Assembly: GCA_039583875.1 (NCBI GenBank)
Contig: CM077160.1
Coordinates: 109,011,530 to 109,075,529, forward strand
From: Platanthera guangdongensis
Taxonomy: Eukaryota > Streptophyta > Magnoliopsida > Asparagales > Orchidaceae
Direction: 5' to 3'
Length of the DNA stretch: 64,000 bases
Every line of letters begins with the position of its first letter. Positions within the stretch are counted from its first letter, which is position 1. This document shows, one piece after another, positions 1 through 11,550 of this stretch. A model generated the notes under the pieces. The model ran no database searches, was not told the DNA's origin, and was given only the letters and a program-made list of their open reading frames with translations. Both the position numbers and the translations under genes were made by a program.

Positions 1-1735
1 TTTGGTTGTTTTTACTTAAAATCCAAAAATGGAAAAATCTTTAAAATATTTTTAAGAAATTATTTTCTTTTTATTTTAACCAAAAATACAAAAAAATTTA
101 GAAAATCAAAAATTAACTTCTTGAAAAGGGCCGTGTTGGGCTTTCATCCCATAAAACAATCTAGTACCTTGTGAACTCATCACTGGGTAGTTCTCGGGAA
201 GTCCAAAAAATAAAAAAAATTAGGATTATAATTTATGTTTAAAAAAAATAAAAGAAAAAATATAATAAACGCATACTTAAATGTTTGTGATTTTTAGAGA
301 TTTAGTTTTATTTATAAGAATTTTTAGAATTTTTTATTTTCTAATCTTTTATTTCATCATTGTTAATTAGATTTAATTTTTAGGTGATTTAATTTTAAGG
401 AATACTTTATTAATTGAATTTGTTTAGAGTATTTTATTTAGTTATTTTTCTCTCTTATTCTAATTAGTGTCAATTTTGTAGTGCTTAGTTCAATAATTTC
501 TAGATTTCAATTATAGTCACTTATGTTTTAAAATTTTTTAAAAAATTTAATTTACTATAGTTGTGCTCTAATTATTTTAATTTAATCTAAAAATGTGTCT
601 AGCCTTTCATTTGTCCTTTTTATTTTTTTGTTTGATCATATGTCACGGGGATAAGAGAATAAAATTCATTATCCTCTGATAAACATATGCATTTTTTCTT
701 TATTGTTAGATCATATGTCATGTGAATCAAGTATTCATGTGTACACATATGCAACCCCAAAGATAAAATATGGAGTAAGAGAATAAAATTCATTACTCCC
801 AATTATTTTGTTTTTATTTGAAGAGAGAGAAAATATTTGTTCATATGTCATGGAAAATGAGAGGATAAAATTCATCATTTTCTTGGTAAAGATATGCAAA
901 TATCAAAAAGAAAAAAATTGTATGGGGTGAGAGGATAAAATTCATCACCTCCAATCCAAAACCTCTTCATATTCCTTGCTTTCCTAAAACACATTAGCCA
1001 ATATAATTGCATTAGATTTAAATTAAAATTTTAAGAGAGCATAAGTAGTAGTTTGAATTTTTCCTTTAAGTCTCTTTTTAGATAAAGATGTTAATAATTC
1101 TAAATCTAATTTTGTTTGCTAATTACTCGATTTTGAATTCTAATTATTTATACGAGAAAATTTTGCTAAATATTTTGCTATTCGCATTTTAATTTCATAT
1201 TTTAGGACTTAAATTTTGAATCCCTAAAGTTTATTTTTAACTTTCTTTTGATTTAATAAATTTTTAGTTAAATTAAAAAATTATATTGGTTTCTTATAAG
1301 TACTTCTCATAGTTTTGCTCTGGAATAGCAAAAGCTTAAATATGAAGGTATTTGATAAGTCAATATTTATAGTTATTTTAATATAGATTTTATTTAATAA
1401 ATAATTATTTTTTTATTAATATTGTTATTAATTACTTTTTTTCTTATTTTAGGATAATCTGGGCTGCCAATAGTATTTTGGAGCTTGCAGGACTGATCAG
1501 AAGAAGCAACTGAGAAAATCCGGAAAAATCTCATTTATACGCCTCAGTCACGGGTGTACAACCCCATAATCGCTGAGTGAGACCCAAAGGCCTTGGACCC
1601 CGCATCTTGGGAAGGAGATTCCGGCAGAGAGTACCGAAAGGGATATCGCCGGATGGGAACTCTTCCCCGGGCAGGCTAGCACTAACAGGGTTAGCGAGCC
1701 GAGGCCGCGAGACGTGCCCTCTCGCCAGGTTGTCG
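1..1735 (+). other. AT-rich presumed leader of Tat-type element
   Basis: This stretch lies upstream of the first recognisable gag codons of the Tat-type Gypsy element. It is very AT-rich up to about 1450 and then becomes GC-richer and gag-like. No long reading frame is present. Its only clear structure is the four-hairpin cluster at 647-952. I infer that it is the untranslated leader plus the decayed gag N-terminus. The LTR and primer-binding site, if they survive, lie left of the window. Confidence 0.5.
647..952 (+). repeat. Four tandem hairpins with constant loop
   Basis: Four short inverted repeats share the loop GAGRATAAAATTCA but have different stems. The arms are at 647-654/669-676 (GGGGATAA with TTATCCTC), 772-778/793-799 (GGAGTAA with TTACTCC), 853-860/875-882 (GAAAATGA with TCATTTTC) and 924-930/945-952 (GGGGTGA with TCACCTCC). 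Units 1 and 3 are preceded by CATATGTCA. The second and third stems pair perfectly; the others have one weak position. Constant loops with co-varying stems suggest selection on RNA structure. A role in genome packaging or dimerisation is inference. Confidence 0.6.
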
Positions 1736-2713
1736 GCAAGAGCCCTTTTAGTGAGTTGATTGTCTCTGACCCGGTCCCTGATGGGTTCAGAGAGCTAGAT
1801 ATGTCCTACTACATGGGTAGGGACGACCCCGTGCAAGACGTTCAATGGTTCGAGGATGCCATTTCCATAAGGTAGATGTCAGATGTCTTTAAGTGTAGGC
1901 TCTTTGTTATTACCTTTAAGGAGAAGACGAGGGACTGGTTTCATCAACTCCATACAAGTTCAATCTACTGCTTTGAAGATCTGTATCGTGGGTTTCTGTT
2001 GAGGTTCTCCACATCGAAGAAGAGAAAGAAGGGGCGGAGAGCTTGTTCGCCATCAAGCAGAGGCCGGAGGAGACGCTGGGGCATTATGTCGATCGGTTCC
2101 AGGAGAAGACCCTTCTAGTTCAGGAGATCCCGGGGTACATGCTGATGCTCACATTTACCCTGGGGTTGAGATCCAGGTTCTTTAGCATGGAGCTGAAAAG
2201 AGTGCCCCCATCTCTTTCTAAGAGCTAATGTAGAGGGCGACGAACGAGATAAAGATTGAAGCATCCAACCCAGCATTCGCCAGGAATTTGACCAGGTTGG
2301 CAGAGGATGTTTTGAAGGAGCCAGGAGCAGGGAAGTAGAGGGAGCAGAGGGAGGAGAGGAGGAGAGATGAGCCCCGAGGCCAGGGGTACCGGGGGCAGCA
2401 CCAAGGTTAGGGGCATATGGAGCCAAATAACCGGTTGGCTTGGAGGCCTCAAGAAGGTCCCCTCCAGGGGCGAGGGGGAGGATTCCAAGGTGGAGAGAAC
2501 TTCCGCGGTCAGGGAAGGTTTAATCCACAGGCCTGGAGGCAAAGGAAGAGGGCCCCTCTCTCGCAGCAGCAGGAGGAGATGGTGATCGCCCGGGCAAGGA
2601 GAGAGGAGGAGCTAGGGGAGGAGGAGGGAGAAGGTAAGGTAGGGTGGCGTTGCCTTTTTGTGACTTTCATCAGGAGGAGGGTCACACGACGGCCACCTGC
2701 CCAGAGTTTCTAG
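1736..2713 (+). pseudogene. gag: Tat-type Gypsy gag, decayed
   Basis: Gag forms the capsid of the retrotransposon particle. Fragments in several frames match the plant Tat/Ogre-type retrotransposon gag pattern: an SPFSELIVSDP-like start near 1740, then the capsid core with the signature WFHQL and a FEDLYRGFLLRF segment (1880-2020), then IKQRPEETLGHYVDRFQ in another frame (2050-2110). An arginine/glutamine-rich tail follows to about 2700. A TAG at 1873-1875 and at least one frameshift break it. Polypurine-rich DNA gives spurious frames on the other strand. The family call rests on remembered motifs, with no database check. Confidence 0.7.
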
Positions 2714-2965
2714 AGATGAGAAGTGCTAGGGGGCAAGTTTAGCAGCAGCAGCCCGTGAGGATTGAGGAAGTTCTTCCAGGAAGAGGAGAAGATAGGTGTG
2801 AGGACCGAGTGGATGTGGGAGCCCGAGGAGAGATCAAAGTGATCCATGGGGGGTGGGTATTGAGGCCACCCGTAAGGGGATCTTCCAAACTATGTATAGG
2901 AGGAGCGTCGCCTCGACCTCTCTAACTCCCCCTAGGAGGAAAAGATCACTTTCTCTTAAAAGGAT

Positions 2966-3300
2966 ATGCCCGACTATGAGGACCCATTCGGCGACGCCTT
3001 GGTGATCCAGACGGCCGTGGAAAACTTCACAGTCTCCAGGATTCTGGTGGACAATGGGATCTCCGTGAACATAATCTTCAAGAAATCATACAATGAGATG
3101 AAGGTAGAGGCCCGGAGGATTGTGGCCTCCGATGGACCATTGTTTGAGTTCTCAGGGGAGAGGAAAGAAGTCGAGGGAGGGGTGGGACTGCACGTGATGC
3201 TTGGGGGTGTCGAGGAACTATCAGTTGGTCATCGTAGATGATCCGAGCAGCTACAACGCCATCTTTGGGCACCCCCTTATCAGTTCCTTTCATTGTGTCC
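2966..3300 (+). pseudogene. pro: Tat-type protease fragment
   Basis: This is an aspartic (retropepsin-type) protease domain, which would cleave Gag-Pol. The segment ALVIQTAVENFTVSRILVDN, followed by GISVNIIF and later PLFEFSGERKEVEGGV, matches plant Gypsy proteases of the Tat branch. The catalytic motif D-S/T-G reads D-N-G (near 3052), so it is probably inactive. The frame is lost after about 3240; a short downstream segment (SSYNAIFGHPLISSF-like, shifted frame) continues the domain to about 3300. It sits between gag and RT as expected. Purine-rich low-complexity DNA fills 3300-3700. Confidence 0.65.
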
Positions 3301-3700
3301 CCTCCTTATTCCATAAATGTCTTAAGTTCAGCATTCGGGGAGTCCAGGTCAGGACTAGGGGGATCCGAAGGTGACGAGGCAGTGCTATGTGACTGTAGTC
3401 AACACCATATCCTGGATGGCAGAGGCGGAGGAGTTGGAGAAGAAGATGACGAAGCGGGAGGAGGTTGTAGAGGAAAGAGAGGTGAGCCTAGGTGAGGCTG
3501 AAGAGAAGGATACAGAGGAGCAAGGAGAAGGAGAAGCTTGGGTATAGGCCCTGGGAGGCAGATAAGTGGAGCTGAAGGAAGGTCAGCAAGAAGCGATGGA
3601 GGTGGAGGAGGTCGGCATGGAGGAAGAGTCCGGATAGGAGGAGAAGCCGAGGAGCTGTAGAGAGCAGTCCCGGCTGGAGTCGGTAGAGGAGGTAATAGAG

Positions 3701-4121
3701 ATGGAAGTCTTCACCAGGGCAGAAAAGACGGAGAGGGTGCGGATCAGCGACGACTTGAGCCCTGAAGATCAAGACATGATGCGAGAATGCATCCAAAGGA
3801 ACGTCAACATTTTCGCTTGGAGTGTGGCAGACATGTCGAGAATCGATGCGGACTTGGCGTGCCACCACCTGAATTTGGACCCCAGGACGTGGCCCATCCG
3901 CCAGAAGATGAGGACCATCGCCACCAAGCTGGAGGAGCCCATCCGCGATGAGGTCAAAAATCTTCTCAAAGCAGGTTTCGTCTCGAAGGTCCAGTATCCA
4001 GGCTAGGTCTCCAACATGGTAATGGTAAAGAAAGGGGATGTGAGGTGGATAATGTGCGTGGACTTTTCTTTATTAAATAAATCATGCCTTAAGGATTGCT
4101 ACCCCTGCCTCAGATCGACGC
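3701..4121 (+). pseudogene. pol: Tat-type reverse transcriptase, 5' part
   Basis: This is the N-terminal part of a Gypsy reverse transcriptase, which copies the element RNA into DNA. Residues such as NVNIFAWSVADMSRIDADLA, the following proline/arginine segment and LLKAGFVSKVQYPG match the RT entry of Tat-type elements. After a TAG at 4004-4006 the homology continues (VMVKKGDVRW, CVDFSLLNKSC) to the insertion point at 4122, where solo LTR S interrupts it. The rest of the domain resumes at 6095 beyond the LTR. Several stops and shifts make it non-functional. Confidence 0.8.
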
Positions 4122-6094
4122 TGTTGGATCCCTAGTTGGATTTATGCTAGGTTCACTAAGTTAGGATCATCTGACCCAACATGTATAGCCAGGGTCATGG
4201 TTATATTCTAGAGTTTAGGCCAAGTCCTTAGAGTCAACACTACATGGAAAAGCCATCAACAGACTACATAAAGACTCAAGACTTAGAGAAATTTCAGAGA
4301 CTCAGGAAATGAGTTCGACGTTCGTCGAACTCAGGTCGACGAAAGTCGTGCTCAGCTTGACGAAATCAGAGAGAATTTTCTGAGCTGAGCTCGACGAACT
4401 TGAATCTCAGGTCAACGAATTCCAGAGTATACTTCAACACCAAGTCCAGAATTATTCACACTTAACTCCAGTCGACGAACTTAGTTCTCAAGTAGACGAA
4501 CTTAGTTCTCAGGTCGACGATCTCTGGATATTCTACTTCAACATCTCATTCCAGAAACATCTAAGTATTTGAAGTCCAGCTTCACACTCCAGTCGACGAA
4601 CTTAACTTCTCAGCTCGATGAACTTAGACCACAGTCTTGGCAAGATTTATCAAGTAGCAGTTAGAAATTCTCAGCTCGACAAAACTAGTTCTCAGGTCGA
4701 CGAACCCAGTTCTGAGGTCGACGATTTCTGGACATGTTCCTTCAACATTTTTAAGCCCAAGAAACATGGAGTTTTGTTATTCAGTCGACGAAGTTATATT
4801 CTCAGCTCGACGAACTTGATGCACAGAATTGAAAAGGTTCCAGAGAAATCAGTTCTGTCCTCAGGTCGACGATCTTGGATCTCAGCTTGACGAACAAAGA
4901 TTATCTGTTTGACGAACTTGACTTCTCTGCTCGACGAACTCGGGACACAGATCGACGAATTCTGCTCAACAAATTCTATAAAGTTCCAGACTTAGAAATT
5001 TCCCTCCCTCTGTCCTTTTTCTATTGCAATAATCCCTGAGTAGTCAATGCATAAATATTCTCTGAATATTACCGTTAGAAGCAAGCATTGATTACGGTCT
5101 TCATCAGGATTATTGCTTGCCGTTTTCAATGGGACAGTTGTGGAAACCAATCAATGCAAATATTCTCCAGGCCGCCAGAATTCAATGCAGAAAGAAATTC
5201 AAATTTCAAAAGGGAAATTTATATGGAAAATATAAAAGGGATTTTCTTGCTCTTCCAACAGAAGAACAACAGTCAGAAACATACAGAAAATAAGCATCTT
5301 CTTTCTCGACAGCACACAGAGAATATACAGACTACTGAGCTCACAGGACATCAACACTGTCAAGAGACAAAAAGCCCTAGCCCTAGAGCAAAGAAAACAA
5401 CAGCAAGCTGAAGAAGAAGAAGAACCATTCAAGATCAAGAGTCTTCTTCTGTCTTCATTCAGGATTCTTCAAAGGACAACAAATAAATCTATCTGTCAAG
5501 AAGTTCCGGGAATTCATCTAGTCAAAGCAAAAGCTGAAGACCTATCACCCTGCAACAAAGCTTCAACTTCCTGAACCATTCAATATCTCAGGGGGAGCTC
5601 TTTGCTAAAATCAAGATCCACAAAAGTCTTCTCCGTTGTATTTGAGAAAGAGAAGACAAAATCATTCTCTCACCCCTACTGTATAAAAGGTTCTTAGCTC
5701 CCTTCAAAAGTTATTCCTGGTTGTAAGTCATCTGATCAAAAGACTTGAGGTTTGATTTTTGAGCACCTGATCAAAAGCTCATTGGTGGCAGTCACCTGAT
5801 CAAAAACCTGAGTGGATTCCTACCAGGGTGGTAGAAGAGTGGATGTACCCAGGTTGGGGAACCACTATAAAATTCTTGTGTTGTCTGTGTTGCTCTTTTC
5901 TTTTGTTCTTGTTGTGGCTGTGATAATTAGGTTTGCTGTGTTTGTGATATTTTATATTTGTTGATCTTGTGTTAGATCAGATTATTTTAGGACTAAGGTT
6001 TATTTACAGCAAAAGTTTTAAAAACCACAAGATACTCTATTCACCCCCCCCCCCCTCTAGAGTATACCAGATCTAACCCCTAACTTTCAGATGC
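4117..6094 (+). mobile_element. Solo Sirevirus-type Copia LTR (S) with target duplication
   Basis: A 1968-bp LTR (4122-6089) begins TGTTGGATCC and ends CTTTCA. It is flanked by GACGC (4117-4121) and GATGC (6090-6094), a 5-bp duplication with one difference. It aligns in order with the LTR of H at 55854: same start, TCGACGA-rich section, conserved AGTGGATGTACCC block and CACCCCCC-CTCTAGAG run. There is no PBS, PPT or coding region, so it is a solo LTR left by LTR-LTR recombination. The reading frame of the split RT continues on both sides. A likely TATA box (TATAAAAGG) is at 5682-5690. Confidence 0.85.
4310..4985 (+). repeat. TCGACGA motif array in solo LTR
   Basis: About twenty irregularly spaced copies of a CTCAG-[GC]-TCGACGAACTT-like word fill this part of the LTR. 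Many copies have drifted to TCAACGA, TTGACGA or TCGATGA, the changes expected from deamination of methylated CpG. One inverted pair near 4317-4332 (TTCGACG...CGTCGAA) can form a hairpin. The same core occurs in the LTRs of H and G and inside the coding region of H. Confidence 0.8.
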
Positions 6095-6719
6095 GCTGGT
6101 TGATTCAGTCGTTGGTTTTTCTATTATGAGTTTTTTGGATGCTTTTTCAGGTTACCATCAGATTTGAATGCATCTTTTCGATGTCAAATATGTCTCCTTC
6201 ATCACAAGGGAAGTATGCTTCAGCTATAAAATGATGCCTTTTGGGCTAAAGAATGCGGGAGCAATGTATAAGTGCATGATGGATCGGGTTTTCCAAAATC
6301 AACAGGATAGGAATCTGGAGGTCCATGTTGATGACCTCATGGTGAAGAGCAGGGAGGTGGACTCCCATCTTATTGACTTGGAAGAAACATTCGCCACCCT
6401 GCAAAAATACAAGATGCGCCTAAACCTCCAGAAGTGTGTCTTTGGGGCAAGCCGAGGCAAGTTTCTCGGACAACTTCTGACCCCTCCAGGGGTAGATCCT
6501 AACCCAGATAAAGTGAAGGCTATCATGGAGTTGGAGTCGCCGCGTAACGCCAAAGAGGTCCAACGCTTGATGGGCAAGCTCGTCTGGTTGTATAAGTTTC
6601 TCTCTCGAGCCGAGGATAAATGCTCACCTTTCTTCAAGACGCTACGGGGGAACCAGAAGTTCGAGTGGATGAAGGAATGCAAGGAGGCTTTTCAGGCATT
6701 GAAGGGCCAAATATCCTAA
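6095..6719 (+). pseudogene. pol: Tat-type reverse transcriptase, 3' part
   Basis: This is the continuation of the RT interrupted at 4122. SFLDAFSGYHQI-like sequence before 6168 is followed by a 183-codon frame (6168-6719) with YKMMPFGLKNAGAMY, the polymerase active-site box and FLGQLLTPPGVDPNPDKVKA. The active site reads H-V-D-D (6324-6335), where Y-V-D-D is usual; both aspartates are kept. The thumb/connection segment (AIMELESPRNAKEVQRLMGK) follows. A TGA at about 6166 and later shifts show it is dead. Confidence 0.85.
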
Positions 6720-7068
6720 GCGTTGCTTCTTTAGAGCCCGAAGGAGGGAGAGGATCTAGCCTTGTATCTCGGGGTGGGGGCGGGGGCGGGGGCTGTAAGC
6801 TCTGTTTTGGTCAGGAAAGATGGGAAGAAACAGTTGCACATCTACTACGTCAGCAGGATCCTGAAAAAGGCTGAGCTCTATTACCCCATCATAGAGAAGA
6901 TTTCTTTCTCCTTGATCATCTCGGCCAGGAAGCTCAGGCCATACTTTCAGGCTCATTCAATCAAGGTAGTGACAGACCACCCTCTATGCAAGATTTTCGA
7001 AGGGGTGGAGCACCCTGGGCGGTTTGCCAAGTGGTCCATCGAGCTAAGTGAATTTGATCTGTTACAGA
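6720..7068 (+). pseudogene. pol: Tat-type RNase H fragment
   Basis: This is an RNase H domain, which degrades the RNA strand during reverse transcription. The readable part is VSSVLVRKDGKKQLHIYYVS, then AELYYPIIEKISFSLIISAR and KVVTDHPL, a typical Gypsy RNase H with the E and D acids visible. A run of GGGGGCGGGGGCGGGGG at 6775-6791 lies where the first catalytic segment should be. Homology stops near 7068 (after WSIELSEFDL), where unrelated AT-rich sequence begins. No integrase of this element is seen in the window. Confidence 0.75.
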
Positions 7069-7739
7069 CATTTCATGTTTTAATTAGTTAAATACACTAT
7101 AATGCAACTAAAATTTCTAAGTTAATACTATAATTGCTCATGTACGCTATAATATAATTTTGAGATACAACTTTTTTCAGTCTCAGATACAATTAAAATC
7201 CCTAAACAAGTACTATAATTGCTCAGATACAACTAGTACAATCTCTAAGATACAACAAAGTTCTCTAAGCCATGACTAAAATCTCTACGATACAACTTTA
7301 AGATATAAATGTATTCAACCCCAAAGTAACTAAAATCTCTAAGTCATGACTAAAATCGCTCAGATACAACTAGTACAATCTCGGAGAGAAAAAAACTATC
7401 TAGGATACAACAAAGTTCTCTTGGTCACAACTAGAACTACAATGACGTTTTCTCATAAACAAAGTTAAAAATAGCTGAAAAGTTATATTTTCTCTCATAT
7501 ATTACATAAAATCGTTAGCATAGAGAGATTTTCCAAAGAAAACAAATGAAAAAATACAATCTCGTATTGTTTGAGTTAAAAATATATTATATCAGTTTTT
7601 TCCTATAATATCTGAGATAACACTGTAATTTCTCGGCATTTATTTTTAATATCTGAGATAAAAGTACAAATTTTCAGCTATTTACATAGGTAATATATAT
7701 TCATAAATATTTTAATAACTGACATGAAGAGATTTCTCA
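7069..7739. other. AT-rich spacer with partial tandem duplication
   Basis: There is no coding potential here. The word GATACAAC and phrases such as CTCAGATACAACTAGTACAA recur. The clearest duplication starts at 7221 and again at 7358, a period of about 137 bp with many differences. It may be a decayed minisatellite or part of an unrecognised LTR or leader. Confidence 0.4.
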
Positions 7740-9979
7740 AGGAAAAAAAAGTAAGAACAAATAAGTTGACTCGCGTCAGAATCAAAAAGGCCCCGGACGA
7801 TGATCTTTGTCCGGGGCCCGGACCAAAAAATTTCTCGTTTAAGTTCGAGTCCATATTTCATGTTCAACAAATTCCTTCCAATTTTAAACCTTTTTAATTA
7901 ATAAATATCAAAAAAAGGTAAAAAAAATTTATGAAATTTGAACCAGAGGTAGAATTTGTTCTAACTCATTCTCATAATTTGCTCAAATTATTTTGAGCTT
8001 TGATTTGACCTCCACTAAATTAATTGCCCTGAATAAACTTTTATTTTCATGTTTAGAAATATTTCCATTGATTCAAAAATTTTCAAATTTTTAATGAGAA
8101 TTTATACAGTCACCAAGGGTCTGCCCTATTTTTCACATAATCAAACAAGAGGAGCTCTCCTTTAATTTAGGAATAGAGAACTACCATCAATTAATTTTTC
8201 AAAAGAGTTAAATTATTCCCTCAAATTTTTATTGTAGTTGTAAAATAGCACCGAAACCTTACCACAATTTTCTCATAATTTTATCTCACATTTTTGGCCC
8301 TCTGATAAATCAAATATAGAGAAATATTTATCAATATAATTATTAAAAATACCAAATATGAACATAAAATTCTCAAATAATTTCAGAGCGGGCTCACGGG
8401 TTCTCTCTATCAGCATGATTTTTCCGATAATTTTCTGATTAATATAATTTTTTCTGTTAATTCAAAAACAGAAAAAATTCTTTATTTTAATCATAAAAAA
8501 AATTAAGTCATTCAAAAAAAATCCCAAAATTTTCATGGAGATAGACTTTTATGTTGTGCACAACTTTAATGTTCAACACTTTTTCAACAAAGCCATAAAT
8601 ATGCCTTAAAAAATCAAAAATCTTTATTAATTGAATTTTCAAGTTGCACAGATCTTAATTTGATTTGTCTGGCTGAGATAGAGCCACCGTTGTTTTTGGC
8701 CCCACAGTGGATCATGTGTGGATCTGCTGTGGGGAAGGTAATCATTGGTTTGATTATTTTAAGAAAATCATGGTTGTATGATCCTGATTATTGTTTAAGA
8801 CGACATTTGTAGGTTACTGAAAACTATAAGCTTACCGGTCTCCCCACCGTTGTCCAGCCGACGGCTCGCTACGCCACCACACCCTCGAATTCACTGGGGT
8901 CCGACACTCCTTCCAGCTATGATCTGATTGTCTGGTGACACTTGACACCTGCAACCACCAAAAAGTAGACTTATAGAAAGTAAGTGCATGGGTGCTGCCA
9001 GAGCTTCATTTTCTAGCGACACCACCACCTTACCTTTGCCTGGAGGGGGTCGCCGACCGCTCTCCGGTGAGGTACAACCTCCCAGAGTCTCATCAAAGTG
9101 TTGGGAGGCTCACACTACTTGGCCACCACTCGAACTTAAGTAATGGCTCAGGAGGCGATGATAGTTCTCCGACAGCCGGGAGCACCATGCAACTTATCGA
9201 CGAGCTAGGGAGTAAGGAGAGGATGAGGATCCACATGTTGGAGGGTCCTTCTAGAGCTCTCTAGTTAAGTTGTCATGAAGGTGGCAGAAGAGGAGTGGGT
9301 TGTGGCGCTCGGGTAGGGATTTTTCCGGCGAGGTAGGCTTTAATAGGGGGATGGGTTGGGGTCGGGTTGGGGTTGGCTTGAGGTGTGCGGCTGATCTTGA
9401 GGAGGGGGTCCATATATAAGGCTGGGATACCCTCCCCCTCTATCTTATGATGCGAGATAAATTCCCCTTGGGTTAGGGTTTATCTTGACCCATCCTTGAC
9501 AAAGGCAGCAACTGGTCTCCATCTAACTAGGGAGGTACAACCAGGTGTCAAAATCAGGGCGGTTAGGACATGGTGTCTTGTATTTTGGGCTTGGGGAAGG
9601 AGAGAAGATGTCTTCTTTCTTTGCCTCATATCTTAAACTTCAAGTGTGTCTTGCTAGAAACCAGGGCCCATTTAGGGTTGTGAGTGGCCCATGGTGGAGG
9701 CTTATTAAGTTGACTTCGAGTGGGGTTTTTTTATTAGAATATCAAAATTGCATTTTAAAGAGATTTTGACCAAAGTCAACCATGGGGGGTGGGGGTGGTC
9801 CTCCTTGTGGGTGAAGGTCAATGGAGGTTTGAGTCATTGAGTGACGAGCCAATGTTAGAGTGTTGAAGTAATATTGGTGCATGCAACCTTTTCAATGCAC
9901 TGCATAGCATGATGAGACTTAATTTGACCAAATTGATCAAATCATATTAGAATAATACGTTGCAAATTCCATTGCTTTC
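7740..9979 (-). mobile_element. Diverged LTR fragment Z (A/C family)
   Basis: This non-coding block follows the same order of landmarks as LTRs A, B and C: AT-rich section, the 35-bp palindromic module CCCCACAG...CTGTGGGG (8700-8734), a GC-richer section, a TATA-like CCATATATAAGG near 9412, and the GACCAA-GTCAACC block (about 9772). I infer an old, diverged copy of the same Gypsy LTR. By analogy with A, the element orientation would be minus. Neither true end is recognisable; E interrupts it at 9980. Short open frames inside (for example 8992-9264) look accidental. Confidence 0.55.
7789..7818. repeat. GC-rich perfect hairpin
   Basis: The arms GGCCCCGGAC (7789-7798) and GTCCGGGGCC (7809-7818) are perfectly complementary over 10 bp around a 10-nt loop, within strongly AT-rich DNA. 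LTRs A, B and C carry a different inverted repeat (GGTCGCGCAC type) at the corresponding position. Confidence 0.75.
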
Positions 9980-11295
9980 TGAAAGATTGTTGTTGTTGGT
10001 AGTCTAACTCATCTAGAGGGGGGGGGGGGGGGGTGAATAAGTTGTCTAACAACTTGTTGGTTCCTTTTTTATTTTCAGAAGTTATAAGAAATGTAAAGCG
10101 CAACCAAACAAGAACAACACACAATACACACTTATTTATAGTGGTTTCCCAGGATATGAGTACATCCACCGTCCCTTTGTGCCTATCTAGCATTATGCTA
10201 GACTCAGCAAACTTTTCTAATACTCAGCTCCAAGAGCTTACAACTCAGATTTCTCAGAATCTCTTAGGTTTACTCTTAGACCTTACCTCAGGCTCTAAAT
10301 CCCTACCTCAGGCTCAACAACTCTACAACTTAGAGTATTCCAACTCCTATAACTTAGATATACAGCTGGTCTCCTACCTCAGATCCACATAGAGATCCTA
10401 CCACAGGCACAACATTCCTACATCAGGCAATAACCCTACCTCATGGTCAAAACCCCTACAACTAAGGCAACAACCCCACAACTCAAATCTATCACTAGAT
10501 CCTATAGATGAAAGTTTGTAAATGAAAACAACTAAAGACTCTATGAGTATGACCTTGATGATTTCGAGTCTTCATATGTCTTTGCTGTGAAAGCAATCTC
10601 TTTGAAGCAGCCCCTGATTTGAGTAAGTCTTCAAATTGAGTAGATATGATGCTCTTCTTATTGATCTTTTTCTCCAGGAAGAAGACCTAACTGGAATTGT
10701 GAAGCTTGACTCCTTACTCTTTCAGAACGTCTTAGAAATAGCTTGCTCAGTAAAGATTGATTTCACCGTCTCTGGTTATTCACGATTTAGCAGGATTGAG
10801 TAAAGGTTCTGTTCCATTGCCCTAACTTTTATTTAAATACTTTTGATATTTCTAACGATCATTTTATTGGAATAAGTTCTGTCAATGTATTGGCAGAAAT
10901 AGAAAGAATTAACAAGTCTTTATGCGCCGCCGCCAAATTTGAAATCTGGTCACTGCGCGTGCTCAATAGTAATAAAAACCATGTCAGCACGATATTGTTG
11001 AGAAAATTCTTCTTTGTCAACTGTATCTCCTTTAGCGCTGAAATATGCCTCTATTTGAGTCTTCTCCATGATATAGTCTCAAAGCTCTCCACGATCACGC
11101 TAATACTATGGAGAACCATATACTGATCTCAATTGTATTCTCCATCTTAACTAACTCTTCTCTAAACCCGTTTTAGAGATAACAAATAATTCCTCCATAG
11201 ATATAAAATATATATGCCATCAAATACAAAATACACTTATCATTGCAAGTGATGCTTCTTTAAATCCTAGAATATTGAGGGCAATATTCCCAACA
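9980..11295 (-). mobile_element. 3' LTR of minus-strand Sirevirus E
   Basis: A 1316-bp LTR runs in minus orientation. On the + strand it starts TGAAAGATTG (9980), carries CTCTAG and a run of 16 G (10018-10033), and ends CCCAACA (11295). The block conserved in all Sirevirus LTRs here (TTTATAGTGGTT...TACATCCAC, + strand) is at 10135-10169. A purine-rich stretch beyond the inner end (GATATGGAGAGAT on the minus strand) fits a polypurine tract. Left flank CTTTC is the candidate target site; its partner is not seen because the other end of E is destroyed. Confidence 0.75.
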
Positions 11296-11550
11296 ATCTC
11301 TCCATATCTGAAAAAGACAGAACACTTAATCAATGGTAAGATACATTAACAATTAAAATTAAGTTATCACAGATATAACAGATGAAAAACTTGAATGATC
11401 ATAACAAGTATTTAACACAACCAATCATAAATATATATAAATGTATATATATATAAGCAACCAAAGGGTTTAATTATAAAACATAAGTCCATTTACAATT
11501 ATCAAAAAATCTCAGCCACACACAAGAAAACTAGTAGATGTTTTCTGACT

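Noticed and set aside
1548..1759. Opposed 60-codon frames near the start of Tat gag
   Set aside because: The better-supported reading is the decayed gag N-terminus on + from about 1736; both frames are short and lack family features.
8992..9264. 90-codon frame in LTR fragment Z
   Set aside because: No domain, and located in the GC-richer half of an LTR where chance frames are common.
10018..10033. Run of 16 G as a G-quadruplex regulator (also near 44445-44460)
   Set aside because: It corresponds to the variable C-run of Sirevirus LTRs or plain homopolymer slippage; length differs in every copy.
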